This document shows positions 8,956 through 17,651 of a DNA stretch of 64,000 nt, piece by piece. Location: positions 248,001 through 312,000 of the forward strand of contig JBOEGZ010000002.1 of assembly GCA_050633705.1 (NCBI GenBank), given 5' to 3'. Position 1 is the stretch's first letter. The number at the start of each line of letters is the position of its first letter. The position numbers and the translations under genes were made by a program. Below the pieces are notes generated by a model. That model was not told the DNA's origin. It saw only the letters and a list, made by a program, of their open reading frames with translations, and searched no databases. The stretch comes from JAJFHI01 sp050633705 (GTDB lineage: Bacteria > Pseudomonadota > Alphaproteobacteria > Rhizobiales > Hyphomicrobiaceae).

Positions 8956-9378
8956 ATGAGAAATATAATGAGCGACCATAACATTCCTGATGGCGCAGTA
9001 ATTGTCATTTCATCAGGTGCACAAGCTAAGTTTTTCAGAGCCAGGGCTAAAGGCGATGGTCTTTCACTTGAGGCCGATGGCCGGCTTGAGCCGTCGAATC
9101 TTGATAACGATGGACCTTCTGGAAAGCAACCACCGGAACAATCAAAGCAGGAGATGAATGAGGCAACGTTTGCAAAGCAACTTGCTAATCATCTTTATGA
9201 ACTCGGCTACAACAAGGACGAAAAGAATTTTGTCCTCGTGATTGACCCAGATACGTTGGGCGAATTACGTCCAATTCTACATCGGGAAGTAAGCAAGAAA
9301 GTTGTCCTAGAAATTGCGAAAACACTAATCAGCCATACGACTGAAGAAATCACAAAAATTATTTCAAACGAGTCCTAA
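8956..9378 (+). CDS. Host-attachment-protein family (Host_attach)
   Basis: A 140-residue soluble protein of the family named after an Agrobacterium protein reported to be needed for plant attachment; its biochemical role is unknown. Family features are the early strand AVIVISSGAQAKFFRA, the central polar stretch with NEATFAKQLANHLYELGY, and LVIDPDTLGELRPILHREV. The fold resembles release-factor eRF1-like domains. The start could also be the ATG four codons downstream. It stands alone among stress genes, so a stress role is as likely as attachment. Confidence 0.88.
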   Translation: MRNIMSDHNIPDGAVIVISSGAQAKFFRARAKGDGLSLEADGRLEPSNLDNDGPSGKQPPEQSKQEMNEATFAKQLANHLYELGYNKDEKNFVLVIDPDTLGELRPILHREVSKKVVLEIAKTLISHTTEEITKIISNES

Positions 9379-9731
9379 GCCCGGTGATGTTCGGTTCAGT
9401 TCGACCTCGAAACTAATGCGCCACTGTTAACCATCGCGATACGAACCGCCAAACATTCAACTTCTACCGATAGCGCGATGCCTAATCCCGATGAATGATT
9501 TTTGTGCGGGCAGGGGGAGCATGAGTGGTCTTCCTGCAGCGTTCCCTAATTCTTCAAGTCAACCCTGTTACATACGCCCGCAATTATTCGACATGCATGC
9601 TCATTTAACATGCCACAGCGTACATTGTTCGATACTCTAATTGTCAGCTCGGAAAATCTGCCCTAGAAAATTCAATCACCTCCTCACTTCGGGCGTCGAT
9701 TTTTTACTTTTTCGCATAAGGCCGTCCCGAC
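9379..9731. other. Intergenic gap, nothing recognised
   Basis: Neither a gene-like reading frame nor a GGAAC-N17-GTT promoter was found in these 353 bases before the DUF2254 gene. Confidence 0.5.
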
Positions 9732-11141
9732 ATGAAAGCGCACTTTTTTGTATATCTAGATAAGCTTCGCGCGGCGTATTGGTTCATTCCAACAGTAATG
9801 TCGTTGCTCGCAATCACTCTCTCCTTTGTCACAACTTCAGCCGACGCCTGGCTTGGGGCCTCATGGCTTGAAGATGTAAGCTGGATCTATGCGAACAAAC
9901 CGGTGGGTGCACGGGTGGTGCTGTCAACGATCGCCGGTTCGATGATTACTGTGGCGGGCGTTGTTTTCTCTATAACGATTGCTGCCGTTTCTTATGCTGC
10001 TGCCCAGTACGGGCCAAGGTTGCTTACGAATTTTATGCGAGACCGCGGCAACCAATTCACGCTTGGTACTTTCATTGCGACATTCCTTTATTGTTTGCTG
10101 GTGATCCGCACGGTCCGCAGTGCTGACGAGATGCAATCGATAAGCGCTGATCCGTCAGGTGTTACTGCAGAGTTTGTTCCTAATATTTCGATCCTGACAG
10201 GGATAGGTCTGGCTCTTTGTTCCATCGCCGTTTTGATTTATTTCGTGCATCACGTGGCACGGAGCATCCATATTAGCCATGTGATTGCCGACATCGGCAT
10301 GCAGCTGCGCGGAAAAATTGTCGAACAATATCCTCTCGAACTTGGTGATCAAAGCGCACTGGAAATTGCCAATTCTGCGGCGAAAGATAAACTGCTGGCG
10401 AATTACATCGATCCGCGCGCTATTCTCAAAACCGACAATTATATCGCGATCATCGCAAAAAAATACGGTTTCATCCAAGTTCTGGACGAGCAAACGATGA
10501 TTAAAACCGCCTCGAAACATAATCTCACAGTCGAGCTGCTCAGACAGCCAGGAGATTTTCTTCAAAGCAACTCTCGCGTGATGCATGTTTGGCCGCGCGA
10601 TCTCGTCTCTGAAGAAGTTGCCGGGATCTTGCGCGCGACAATCATATGTGGCGAAACTCGCACACCGGTTCAAGATCTCTTGTTTCTTGTGGATGAGCTT
10701 GTTGAGATCGCTGCACGAGCGTTGTCACCGGGCGTCAATGACCCGTTCACAGCTCTGAACTGCATTAACTGGCTAGGTGCGGCGATCGGAGACCTTGGCC
10801 GTCGTGAATTGCCAAGCTCTTACTGGAAGGACGCCGATGGGCGTGTCCGCGTTGTTGTTTCTCCCACCACATTCGAAGACTTCTTATCTGAAGCGTTCGG
10901 GAAATTGCGACCTTACGCAGCGCGTGACGTTAATGTGTCGTTGCACATGCTGGATACGGTGGCCGAGGTGTCTGTGCCCGGTGAGTACGGGAAGGAACGC
11001 AAGGCGTTGCAAAAACAGGTATCATTGCTGCTTGACGCATGCGCGGCTCAACTTCCGGACGGCGACCTCGCGCGCGTCAAAGAACGCCATCGCGAGGTAA
11101 TGGACATCATTGCGCAACCGGATACTTCGCCTGTCGTTTAA
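9732..11141 (+). CDS. DUF2254 membrane protein
   Basis: A 469-residue integral membrane protein of unknown function. It has four membrane helices in the first 175 residues (WFIPTVMSLLAITLSFV; ITVAGVVFSITIAAVSYAA; FTLGTFIATFLYCLLVI; GIGLALCSIAVLIYFVHHV), then a cytosolic domain. The hallmark SITIAAVSYAAAQYGPRLL and the later ARALSPGVNDPFTALNCINWL identify the family. Such genes often sit near envelope-stress and mechanosensitive genes, as here. The start ATG follows GGCCGTCCCGAC, a weak ribosome site. Confidence 0.92.
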   Translation: MKAHFFVYLDKLRAAYWFIPTVMSLLAITLSFVTTSADAWLGASWLEDVSWIYANKPVGARVVLSTIAGSMITVAGVVFSITIAAVSYAAAQYGPRLLTNFMRDRGNQFTLGTFIATFLYCLLVIRTVRSADEMQSISADPSGVTAEFVPNISILTGIGLALCSIAVLIYFVHHVARSIHISHVIADIGMQLRGKIVEQYPLELGDQSALEIANSAAKDKLLANYIDPRAILKTDNYIAIIAKKYGFIQVLDEQTMIKTASKHNLTVELLRQPGDFLQSNSRVMHVWPRDLVSEEVAGILRATIICGETRTPVQDLLFLVDELVEIAARALSPGVNDPFTALNCINWLGAAIGDLGRRELPSSYWKDADGRVRVVVSPTTFEDFLSEAFGKLRPYAARDVNVSLHMLDTVAEVSVPGEYGKERKALQKQVSLLLDACAAQLPDGDLARVKERHREVMDIIAQPDTSPVV

Positions 11142-11216
11142 CTGAAGGCGCAAAGCCTCTTTGGTCCACGATTACAACATCTGCAACGTGTCGAATTGAG
11201 CCATGGATGAAAACAA

Positions 11217-12605
11217 ATGAAAACCGCAATAACTAAATTCCTTTCGATCCTTGTTCTCGCCAGCACTCTAATCTCGACAACAGCACTTGCACAAACTGTA
11301 ACGGAAATCACTGACGATACCAGTGCACAGGTTCCTGAAAAAATCGATGTGGAACCCACAGCGGCAGATAGCGCGATTGACGAACGTCTAACCCGAATTA
11401 TCCGCGCAACCAAATGGTTTGATGCATCTGACATCATGGTTCGTGACGGGGTCGTGTTTCTTGATGGGCAGACTGGGAAAACGCGGCACAAGGAATGGGC
11501 GGGAGATCTTGCGCGTCGGACACAAGACGTCGTCGCTGTCGTCAACCGCGTTGAAGTCGTTCCAACACCCAAGTGGGACTTTACACCAGCATTGCAGGAG
11601 ATCACACTGATATGGCGCAGTGTAATTCAAGCGGTACCACTTCTCGTATTCGCACTTATAGTGCTTCCGCTGGCTTGGATGGCTTCACGTTTGATCGCGC
11701 GCCTATCGTTATACTGGTTGGAGCATCGCGTCGCATCTCCTCTACTTGCCAGCGTCCTGGCAAGGGTTATTTCAATACCGTTCTTCCTACTTGGACTTTA
11801 CATTGTGTTACAAGTTTCGGGTCTGACTCGTCTGGCTTTGACGCTCGTCGGTGGGACAGGTGTCGCAGGTATTATCTTCGGTTTTGCATTCCGCGACATT
11901 GCGGAAAATTTTTTGGCAAGCCTGTTATTGAGCATGCGCCGACCATTTCAAGCTGACGACTTCATTGAGGTGGCCGGACATCAGGGGCTTGTTCGCGAAA
12001 TGAACACGCGAAGCACGGTATTAATGACACGCAATGGAAACCATGTTCAGGTGCCGAATGCGACAATATTCAAGAGCACCATCGTCAACATGACTGCCAA
12101 TCCGAATTCCCGCGCCGAGTTTCTGGTCGGTATCGGTTACGAAAATTCAATCCGAGAAGCCCAAGATATTATCGGAGACGTTATGCGGGGCCATTCCGCC
12201 GTACTTAAAAAACCCGAGCCATTGATACTGGTCGATGAGCTAGGATCGTCGTCTGTCAATTTGCGTGCTTATTTCTGGTTTGATTTCACGAGCCATTCAG
12301 AACACAAGCTCAAGTCCGTTCTTCTCAGGCAGACTCTGCGAAAACTTGAGGCAGCAGGAATCACAGCACCGGATGATGCGCGCGAAATCATCTTCCCTGA
12401 GGGTGTTCCACTCGTGCGAAGTAGCACATCTGCATTGACCGATCAGAAAACAATCGTTCCAAAATCGGCGGCACAAGTCCAGGGGGACGATTCTGTTTCC
12501 GAACACGAAGATGAAGGCGGCCTAAGTTCCGACACGCGCACCTTACAGGAACAAGCTGATCATTCCAGATCTCCGGAAGCCGGTTCCAATTTGTTAGAAG
12601 ATTAA
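11217..12605 (+). CDS. BON-domain MscS-family mechanosensitive channel
   Basis: A 462-residue channel with a signal peptide ending ALAQ (about residue 26), then a periplasmic BON domain (about 47-110: DERLTRIIRATKWFDASDI, GVVFLDGQTGKTRHKEWA), three membrane helices (about 135-240) and an MscS core (GVAGIIFGFAFRDIAENFLA, PFQADDFIEVAGHQGLVREM). The C-terminal 60 residues are acidic, polar and probably disordered. BON domains bind phospholipid or envelope surfaces, so coupling of the channel to the outer envelope is possible. Its end overlaps the tail of the convergent formate/nitrite channel gene by four bases. Confidence 0.93.
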   Translation: MKTAITKFLSILVLASTLISTTALAQTVTEITDDTSAQVPEKIDVEPTAADSAIDERLTRIIRATKWFDASDIMVRDGVVFLDGQTGKTRHKEWAGDLARRTQDVVAVVNRVEVVPTPKWDFTPALQEITLIWRSVIQAVPLLVFALIVLPLAWMASRLIARLSLYWLEHRVASPLLASVLARVISIPFFLLGLYIVLQVSGLTRLALTLVGGTGVAGIIFGFAFRDIAENFLASLLLSMRRPFQADDFIEVAGHQGLVREMNTRSTVLMTRNGNHVQVPNATIFKSTIVNMTANPNSRAEFLVGIGYENSIREAQDIIGDVMRGHSAVLKKPEPLILVDELGSSSVNLRAYFWFDFTSHSEHKLKSVLLRQTLRKLEAAGITAPDDAREIIFPEGVPLVRSSTSALTDQKTIVPKSAAQVQGDDSVSEHEDEGGLSSDTRTLQEQADHSRSPEAGSNLLED

Positions 12606-13474
12606 AGGGGGGCATCGCCTTTGATTTCTTCATGAACCTGAGCGTAAATCACTGTCGCAAACAATAGCGTTCCACCAAAGACATTGCCAAGCAGCGTCGG
12701 GAGAAAAAACCGGAAAACTACGTCGAACAGGCTCGTGTCACCGTTGATCCACACGAACATCGCTTCGGCTGACCCCGCAATGACGTGAGTAAGGTCTCCG
12801 AGAGCAATCAGATAAGTCAGCAGGAAAATGATGGCAAATTTGGAGCCTTCTGCGGTTGGGAGAATCCAAACGAGCACGGCGATGATCCAGCCCGCAACGA
12901 TCCCACGCAAAAACATCTGCGACACATCGTTGGCCATCAGATGATGGGCAATGTTCATCATGCTCGCGTGAACGTCATTTGATACGATACCAGGAATGGA
13001 AAAATATACCGCGAAAAGCAAACAGCCCACGAGGTTGGCTGCAAGCACAATTCCCCAGAGTCTCAGAAGGACACCAACCCACTTCCAGCGCATACGCGCG
13101 ACCACGGGGAGTACAGCGGTCAAGGTGTTCTCGGTAAACAATTGCATGTGACCCATGATGACCATCAGGAAGCCGACAGTATATCCCATGTTGTCGATCA
13201 GCGGACGCCAGCTGGCATCTGGCAAGGTTGCCGCAAGCCAGGCCTCGCTAAGGAATGAAAAACCGATGCATAATCCCGCCGCTATTCCTGACCACCAAAG
13301 CGCATGGAATTTTCGCGACAGCTCTTCTTCCCCTTCTAAACGAATGATCTCATAGACCACAGCAGCGCGAACACGTTGCTTGTCTTCTGCAGTCGCTTCC
13401 TCGTCCTGCGTCAGTCCATCATTTGGAGCAAGCGCTTCGGCGTCTGCTTGTTCTTCCAAGATTTGCTCGTTCAT
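12602..13474 (-). CDS. Formate/nitrite transporter family channel
   Basis: A pentameric-type anion channel of about 290 residues, transporting formate, nitrite or a similar small monoacid. The start is placed at MNEQILEEQADAEA; the longer reading frame adds an unlikely arginine-rich leader. After about 50 acidic cytosolic residues come six membrane helices, with FNT-type stretches GAAAGLCIGFSFLSEA-like (IAAGLCIGFSFLSEAW), NLVGCLLFAV and LLGNVFGGTLLFATV. Which anion is carried cannot be told. It converges with the BON-MscS gene. Confidence 0.9.
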   Translation of the reverse strand: MNEQILEEQADAEALAPNDGLTQDEEATAEDKQRVRAAVVYEIIRLEGEEELSRKFHALWWSGIAAGLCIGFSFLSEAWLAATLPDASWRPLIDNMGYTVGFLMVIMGHMQLFTENTLTAVLPVVARMRWKWVGVLLRLWGIVLAANLVGCLLFAVYFSIPGIVSNDVHASMMNIAHHLMANDVSQMFLRGIVAGWIIAVLVWILPTAEGSKFAIIFLLTYLIALGDLTHVIAGSAEAMFVWINGDTSLFDVVFRFFLPTLLGNVFGGTLLFATVIYAQVHEEIKGDAPL

Positions 13475-13608
13475 GGTCGATCTTTCGCAATGATGTCGTT
13501 GAATAAATAATCGTGATGCGAGGCGCGGGCCTCCAGACACCGATATTCGTTTGGAATGTCTTATCGGGTATACACAGCAAGCGCTTCTGAAAGAATAGAA
13601 AAATAAGT

Positions 13609-14532
13609 CTAAGAGGTTGCATCGCTATCGATGTGTTTTTCTTCCACTCCGTCTCGGTCTTCGCCCATATTTGAGCGCAGGTCGAGCGGTGTTTTGAAAG
13701 TCAAAGTTCGATACGGGAATGGAATTTCGATACCTGCATCATCAAGGGCCCGCTTTACGGCCCTTACGACTTCGTCGCGGGATCGTCGGATGTCGACAGG
13801 TCTGGACCCCGTCCACCACGTAATTTCAAAATCGATCGAAGAGCTTCCAAAAGCTTGTGCAAATATTTGTACATCTTTAACATCGTCACGCACTGTGTCG
13901 ACGTTGCGGACAGCTTTTGTGATGACCTCGCGGGCATCGTCAACGTCAGTATCGTATGAGACACCACAAACTATTGTGGTTCGGCGCATCTCACCTTCCG
14001 TCAATACATGGACGGGGTTTTTGAATATCAGAGCATTGGGCATGACCACCAATTCGCCATTCGTCTGCCGGATATGCGTGTCGCGCACAGTGATTTTTCC
14101 GACCTGACCCTCAACCCCTTCAACCTCAATAAAATCTCCAAGTCTGAACGGTTCGCGCACCAGCAAAAATATGCCGGCAAGAAAATTTTCGAAGACATCC
14201 TTAAATGCGAATCCAATTGCAACCGAGCCAAGTCCCAGAGCGGTGAGAACTTTGCCCGGCGTCACGGATGGCAATGCAACTGTTGTTGCGATTAGAATGC
14301 CGAATATCCAGAGTCCGACCGAAGCCAACATCTGGAATAGTTCGATCAACGACCTGCGTGCGCGAGCAGCACGGAGAAACCGGTCGATAATATACCGCGT
14401 GATATAGACGACGCCCCATGTAACAATCAACAAGAACATGGCTGCGGCAAGCTGCGGTAGAGCTTCCCAAAAGCCCACGCGATAGTTTTCAAGCTGTTCG
14501 AGAAGCGGGGCAGGTACAGTCATCTGTTTCAC
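13609..14532 (-). CDS. Small MscS-family mechanosensitive channel
   Basis: A 307-residue channel with the classic MscS layout: three membrane helices in the first 120 residues, the pore region LTALGLGSVAIGFAFKDVFENFLAG split over about 95-120, the beta domain (GDFIEVEGVEGQVGKITVRD), and the alpha/beta C-terminal cage ending in GIEIPFPYRTL. An acidic tail follows. Either the ATG at 14532 or the one three codons later could be used. It is the third MscS homologue in 14 kb. Confidence 0.93.
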   Translation of the reverse strand: MKQMTVPAPLLEQLENYRVGFWEALPQLAAAMFLLIVTWGVVYITRYIIDRFLRAARARRSLIELFQMLASVGLWIFGILIATTVALPSVTPGKVLTALGLGSVAIGFAFKDVFENFLAGIFLLVREPFRLGDFIEVEGVEGQVGKITVRDTHIRQTNGELVVMPNALIFKNPVHVLTEGEMRRTTIVCGVSYDTDVDDAREVITKAVRNVDTVRDDVKDVQIFAQAFGSSSIDFEITWWTGSRPVDIRRSRDEVVRAVKRALDDAGIEIPFPYRTLTFKTPLDLRSNMGEDRDGVEEKHIDSDATS

Positions 14533-14607
14533 TCTTTTCCCATTTGATCATCTCGCTGGACCTTAACCGGTCGGCTGACAGCCGCAACCTTGCGTCACGA
14601 TGCCAGA

Positions 14608-14739
14608 TCAGTCGACTGAGACATTCGGCACTTCAATCGTTACTGACGCGTCATTCTTTGTCTCGTTGTAAAAAAAGTAGCCGAGCACCAAAATGGCGAC
14701 CAGTAGCGCGCCGATAATAAATCCGGTTGAACCCTTCAT
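14608..14739 (-). CDS. 43-residue single-span membrane peptide
   Basis: The start is set at the ATG at 14739 because it directly follows a strong AAGGAGG site seven bases upstream. The product begins MKGSTGFIIGALLVAILVL, one membrane helix with a GxxxG-like glycine pattern, followed by YFFYNETKNDASVTIEVPNV, which probably faces the periplasm. A minus-strand GGAAC-N17-cGTT promoter lies 52 bases upstream, so it probably belongs to the stress regulon. No family is recognised, but small hydrophobic peptides of this shape are common in alphaproteobacterial stress regulons. Confidence 0.8.
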   Translation of the reverse strand: MKGSTGFIIGALLVAILVLGYFFYNETKNDASVTIEVPNVSVD

Positions 14740-14790
14740 CTGGGCCTCCTTACACGAAATTTCGCTGATTTTAGTGCCCTCAATAGAGCC

Positions 14791-14815
14791 AACGCCGAGA
14801 CTGGGAAATCGTTCC
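14791..14815 (-). promoter_or_regulatory. Sigma-EcfG-type promoter for the 43-residue membrane peptide
   Basis: On the minus strand GGAAC is followed after 17 bases by GTT, with CGTT in context, the best match in the window to the published EcfG consensus. It lies in the 250-base gap divergent from the ECF sigma gene. Confidence 0.75.
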
Positions 14816-15066
14816 GTCAATTAATCTAGTTTAATGCGGTTGTGAAACACGCCTATTAGAGTCATTGAGATCCCAGGCAATTATTTCGAACCTTTAGGGA
14901 ACAAATTGGTGTCCGTGGCATTCACTACTACATGCACCTGGCGATACATCAATCGACCCTGAGACCTTTGCGACTGGGATGGCGTTCAAGCGCTATAGTC
15001 CAAGGATTTTTCGCAGAATCCACAACCCGCGTGTCCCGACGACTGGGAATGCAGGGAGCTGTGAAT

Positions 15067-15612
15067 ATGCCGAATACCATGCATTCAGACGTACTGAACA
15101 ACATCGAGAATGAAATCCCGCGCCTACGCCGTTATGCACGTTATCTAGCGCGCGACGCAGACAAAGCCGACGATCTCGTCCAAGACGCGCTTGTGAGCGC
15201 CGTCACCAAGATCGATCAGTGGCAACCCAATACAAATCTGCGCGCCTGGTTGATGACCATTCTGCGAAACGCTTTCCTGAACGGCTATCGCCGATCCAAA
15301 CGTGAACGCCTCGCTATGCAGGACATTGCATCACAAAATATCGACTTTGTTCCCGCCCAGCAAGAGGTCCAACTCGTACTCAATGAAGTTGATCAGGCGT
15401 TCCACAAGCTTTCTGAAATACATCAGGAAGTGATTTTGTTGGTTGCCATTGAGGGACTTCCATACGAAGAAGCAGCCGATATTACTAATGTGTCTGTTGG
15501 TACAATAAAATCCAGATTATCGCGCGCTCGCGCATGTTTGCGCGATCTAGTAGAAGAACCAGATATCATTTCTCAACGATCCAAATTGCAGCGGTCAAAT
15601 GGTCACGGATGA
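15067..15612 (+). CDS. ECF-family RNA polymerase sigma factor
   Basis: A sigma-70 family factor of about 181 residues. The start is set at MPNTMHSDVLNN, which has a GGGAG site eight bases upstream; the longer frame adds a non-homologous leader. Region 2 (about 15-80) carries RYLARDADKADDLVQDALV and the -10 recognition helix NLRAWLMTILRNAFLNGYRR. Region 4 (about 115-165) contains LVAIEGLPYEEAADIT and GTIKSRLSRAR. The sequence resembles the EcfG-like groups of alphaproteobacteria. It overlaps the next gene, a small anti-sigma-like protein, by 14 bases. It is a natural candidate for reading the six GGAAC-N17-GTT promoters nearby, though the genome's main EcfG could equally do so. Confidence 0.92.
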   Translation: MPNTMHSDVLNNIENEIPRLRRYARYLARDADKADDLVQDALVSAVTKIDQWQPNTNLRAWLMTILRNAFLNGYRRSKRERLAMQDIASQNIDFVPAQQEVQLVLNEVDQAFHKLSEIHQEVILLVAIEGLPYEEAADITNVSVGTIKSRLSRARACLRDLVEEPDIISQRSKLQRSNGHG

Positions 15613-15826
15613 TAAAATTCAAGAGTATATCGACGGTCGGCTTTCCGAGCGTGACCGCACTGTTGTTGCTGCATATCTAATTGCAAAACCTCACAGAGCG
15701 GGCGAGCTCCAGCAGGATCGCTTGCTGGATGACGTGCTACGTGGCTTGAATCAGCACATTCTCAAAGAGCCAGTGCCGGAATACTTAATAAACGCACTTC
15801 GCACTGCAAGTCGAAATTCCAAGTGA
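15599..15826 (+). CDS. Small soluble anti-sigma-like protein
   Basis: A 75-residue soluble protein overlapping the ECF sigma gene by 14 bases. It resembles the N-terminal cytosolic part of membrane anti-sigma factors: DKIQEYIDGRLSERDR, a linker, then LLDDVLRGLNQHI and EPVPEYLINALR. The zinc-binding HxxxCxxC motif of ZAS domains is absent, and so is any membrane span, which is unusual because the family normally ends in one. It does not look like NepR. Control of the upstream sigma by direct binding is inferred from position and similarity. Confidence 0.75.
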   Translation: MVTDDKIQEYIDGRLSERDRTVVAAYLIAKPHRAGELQQDRLLDDVLRGLNQHILKEPVPEYLINALRTASRNSK

Positions 15827-15923
15827 CCCCAATTCATATTTCGATCAGTAGAACCATGCCATTTAATTCCAGACTATACCTATTAAATCAATCTCGATTT
15901 TTATCAAAAAAGGAGGATGTAAT

Positions 15924-16103
15924 ATGCTTGGTTGGGCCATCACATGTCTTGTTATCGCATTGATCGCTGCCGCTCTTGGATTTGGCGGCATCGCCGGTGC
16001 TGCAATTGGAATTGCAAAACTGATTTTCTACGTCTTTATAGTGCTATTTCTGATTACATTGATCTATTCCTTAATGACGGGACGCCGTCCGCCGACACCT
16101 TGA
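15924..16103 (+). CDS. DUF1328 (UPF0391) small membrane protein
   Basis: A 59-residue two-helix membrane protein of the YtjA/UPF0391 family. It begins MLGWAITCLVIALIAAALGF, has the glycine-rich GGIAGAAIGIAK turn and a second helix ending near SLMTGRRPPTP. A near-perfect AAGGAGG site lies seven bases before the ATG. The function is unknown; these peptides are commonly stress induced. It sits between the anti-sigma and the Crp/Fnr regulator. Confidence 0.9.
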   Translation: MLGWAITCLVIALIAAALGFGGIAGAAIGIAKLIFYVFIVLFLITLIYSLMTGRRPPTP

Positions 16104-16177
16104 TGCGATGATGCAAACTTGTCTCCTGGAGAACGATGAATTTTTGCATGCCTTGATGAACTGGATCGGATAGGCTC

Positions 16178-16972
16178 ATGCACAATCAACCGACCGAGGC
16201 ACCTCTAATGACGCTTGCACCACCTGGCCGTTCACCCTCGACAGTCCAGGTCAAATGCAAGGACTGTCCACTTCGCAAGAACAAGCTTTTTCGAGATTTC
16301 ACCGAGACTGAACTCGGATTTATGCAAAAGTTCAAATCGGGTGAGATGCTGGCGGATGCCGGCACAACAATACTGCTTGAAGGCAACAACAGTGCTCATC
16401 TGTATACAATACTTTCCGGTTGGGTGTTTCGCTACAAGGTGCTAGATGACGGACGAAGACAGATCCTGAATTTCGGTCTGCCGGGCGACTTCATTGGATT
16501 GCAAACGTCGGTCTTCGACGAGTTGAACCATTCCGTTGAAGCACTCACCGAAGTCGTGCTGTGTGTTTTCCAAAGAGAAAAAGTGTGGGATCTTTTCAAA
16601 AAGTATCCGGGGCTGGGCTTTGATTTAACCTGGCTCGCAGCTCGCGAAGAGCGATTTCTCGACAATAATCTATTGAATGTCGGACGGCGGACGGCGCTTG
16701 AGCGCGTAGCCTACATGTTGTTGCACATCTTCTTTCGCGTAAAAAATCTCGAAATGGCAAAAAAACAACGTGCCGATCTGCCATTCACGCAACAACAGCT
16801 TGCCGACGCGCTTGGCTTGTCGCACGTCCACACTAACAAAACGATCAAGAGGTTAACGGAGCGAGGATTGATCAACTGGGATGCACCAAAATTCGAAATT
16901 CTTGACCTGAAAGAATTGGCAGATGTTGCCGGTTACGATTTTGCTGAGGCCACAAAACGTCCGTTGATCTAA
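16178..16972 (+). CDS. Crp/Fnr-family transcription regulator
   Basis: A regulator of 264 residues (254 if translation starts at the second ATG, 16208). After a polar leader comes CKDCPLRKNKLF, then a cyclic-nucleotide-type beta-barrel (about 50-150), the dimer helix and a C-terminal winged helix with LPFTQQQLADALGLSHVHT and NKTIKRLTERGLI (about 205-240). Only two cysteines lie in the N-terminal CxxC and one more in VVLCVF, so the four-cysteine [4Fe-4S] site of true FNR is not evident. Similar FixK/NnrR-like proteins are common in alphaproteobacteria. The target genes are unknown. Confidence 0.88.
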   Translation: MHNQPTEAPLMTLAPPGRSPSTVQVKCKDCPLRKNKLFRDFTETELGFMQKFKSGEMLADAGTTILLEGNNSAHLYTILSGWVFRYKVLDDGRRQILNFGLPGDFIGLQTSVFDELNHSVEALTEVVLCVFQREKVWDLFKKYPGLGFDLTWLAAREERFLDNNLLNVGRRTALERVAYMLLHIFFRVKNLEMAKKQRADLPFTQQQLADALGLSHVHTNKTIKRLTERGLINWDAPKFEILDLKELADVAGYDFAEATKRPLI

Positions 16973-16988
16973 TATTGTGAAGCAGTCT

Positions 16989-17013
16989 GGAACAATTTCA
17001 ATGATCGGGTGTT
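16989..17013 (+). promoter_or_regulatory. Sigma-EcfG-type promoter for csbD-like/DUF3309 genes
   Basis: GGAAC at 16989-16993 and GTT at 17011-17013 are 17 bases apart, 36 bases before the CsbD-family start. Confidence 0.75.
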
Positions 17014-17048
17014 TCCATAATATCAACCCCGATATGAGGAGACCCAAA

Positions 17049-17243
17049 ATGAACTGGGACACAATCGAAGGCAACTGGAAGCAATTCAAGGGCAAGGTCC
17101 AAGAACAGTGGGGCGAACTCACAGATGACGAAATGGACCAGATCAACGGCAACAAGCAGCAGCTCGCTGGTAAGATTCAAGAAAAATATGGCAAGACCAA
17201 AGAAGAAGCGGAAAAGGAAGTTGACGACTGGTGTAATAGCTAG
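17049..17243 (+). CDS. CsbD-family stress protein
   Basis: A 64-residue acidic helical protein starting MNWDTIEGNWKQFKGKVQEQ, the diagnostic CsbD opening, and ending in the EAEKEVDDW-type tail. The start is the ATG after GAGGAG; an upstream in-frame extension is not family-like. CsbD in Bacillus is a general-stress (sigma-B) protein of unknown action; here the GGAAC-N17-GTT promoter supplies the equivalent control. It is followed 62 bases later by a DUF3309 gene, probably co-transcribed. Confidence 0.93.
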   Translation: MNWDTIEGNWKQFKGKVQEQWGELTDDEMDQINGNKQQLAGKIQEKYGKTKEEAEKEVDDWCNS

Positions 17244-17305
17244 AAGTAAGCGTATTTTTTAGCAACTCACATCGATCATTATTCAATATTTAGGGAGTCA
17301 CTTCC

Positions 17306-17464
17306 GTGAGTCTTGGAACAATACTCGTCGTCATCCTACTTCTTATGCTTGTTGGCGCCCTACCGTCCTGGGGTCATAGCAAGAGTTGGGGCTATGGGCC
17401 ATCCGGTATGCTTGGTACGATCCTCGTGGTCGTTCTCATCCTGGCGTTACTCGGACGGATTTAG
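17306..17464 (+). CDS. DUF3309 small membrane protein
   Basis: A 52-residue hydrophobic protein with a GTG start behind a GGGAG site. It has two helices, SLGTILVVILLLMLVGALP and GMLGTILVVVLILALLGRI, joined by a short SWGHSKSWGYGPS loop, the pattern of DUF3309. The two helices repeat the same GTILVV core, suggesting an internal duplication. It probably shares the stress promoter of the CsbD-family gene. Function unknown. Confidence 0.88.
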   Translation: MSLGTILVVILLLMLVGALPSWGHSKSWGYGPSGMLGTILVVVLILALLGRI

Positions 17465-17651
17465 GCGTTCACTAGCGGTCAAAGTTCGCAAAACCATTCA
17501 CCGCTCGACTTCCCGGTCGCAAACTCTTCTTCAAAACCACAGTTTGCGACCGGTTTGTCGATCATGGTGACAACGCCAACCTCAATCGCCATCGAAGCGT
17601 CCTTCGGCGTTTAGATATGTGGTGTATGTCTGTAGTTGGGAATTAACCGTA

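Noticed and set aside
14898..14922. GGAAC before the ECF sigma gene as an autoregulatory EcfG promoter
   Set aside because: At the proper spacing the -10 reads ATT rather than GTT. The match is too weak beside the six good sites.
16178..16972. True oxygen-sensing FNR
   Set aside because: Only a CxxC and one further cysteine are present in the sensor domain, so a four-cysteine [4Fe-4S] site is not supported. It is called a generic Crp/Fnr regulator.
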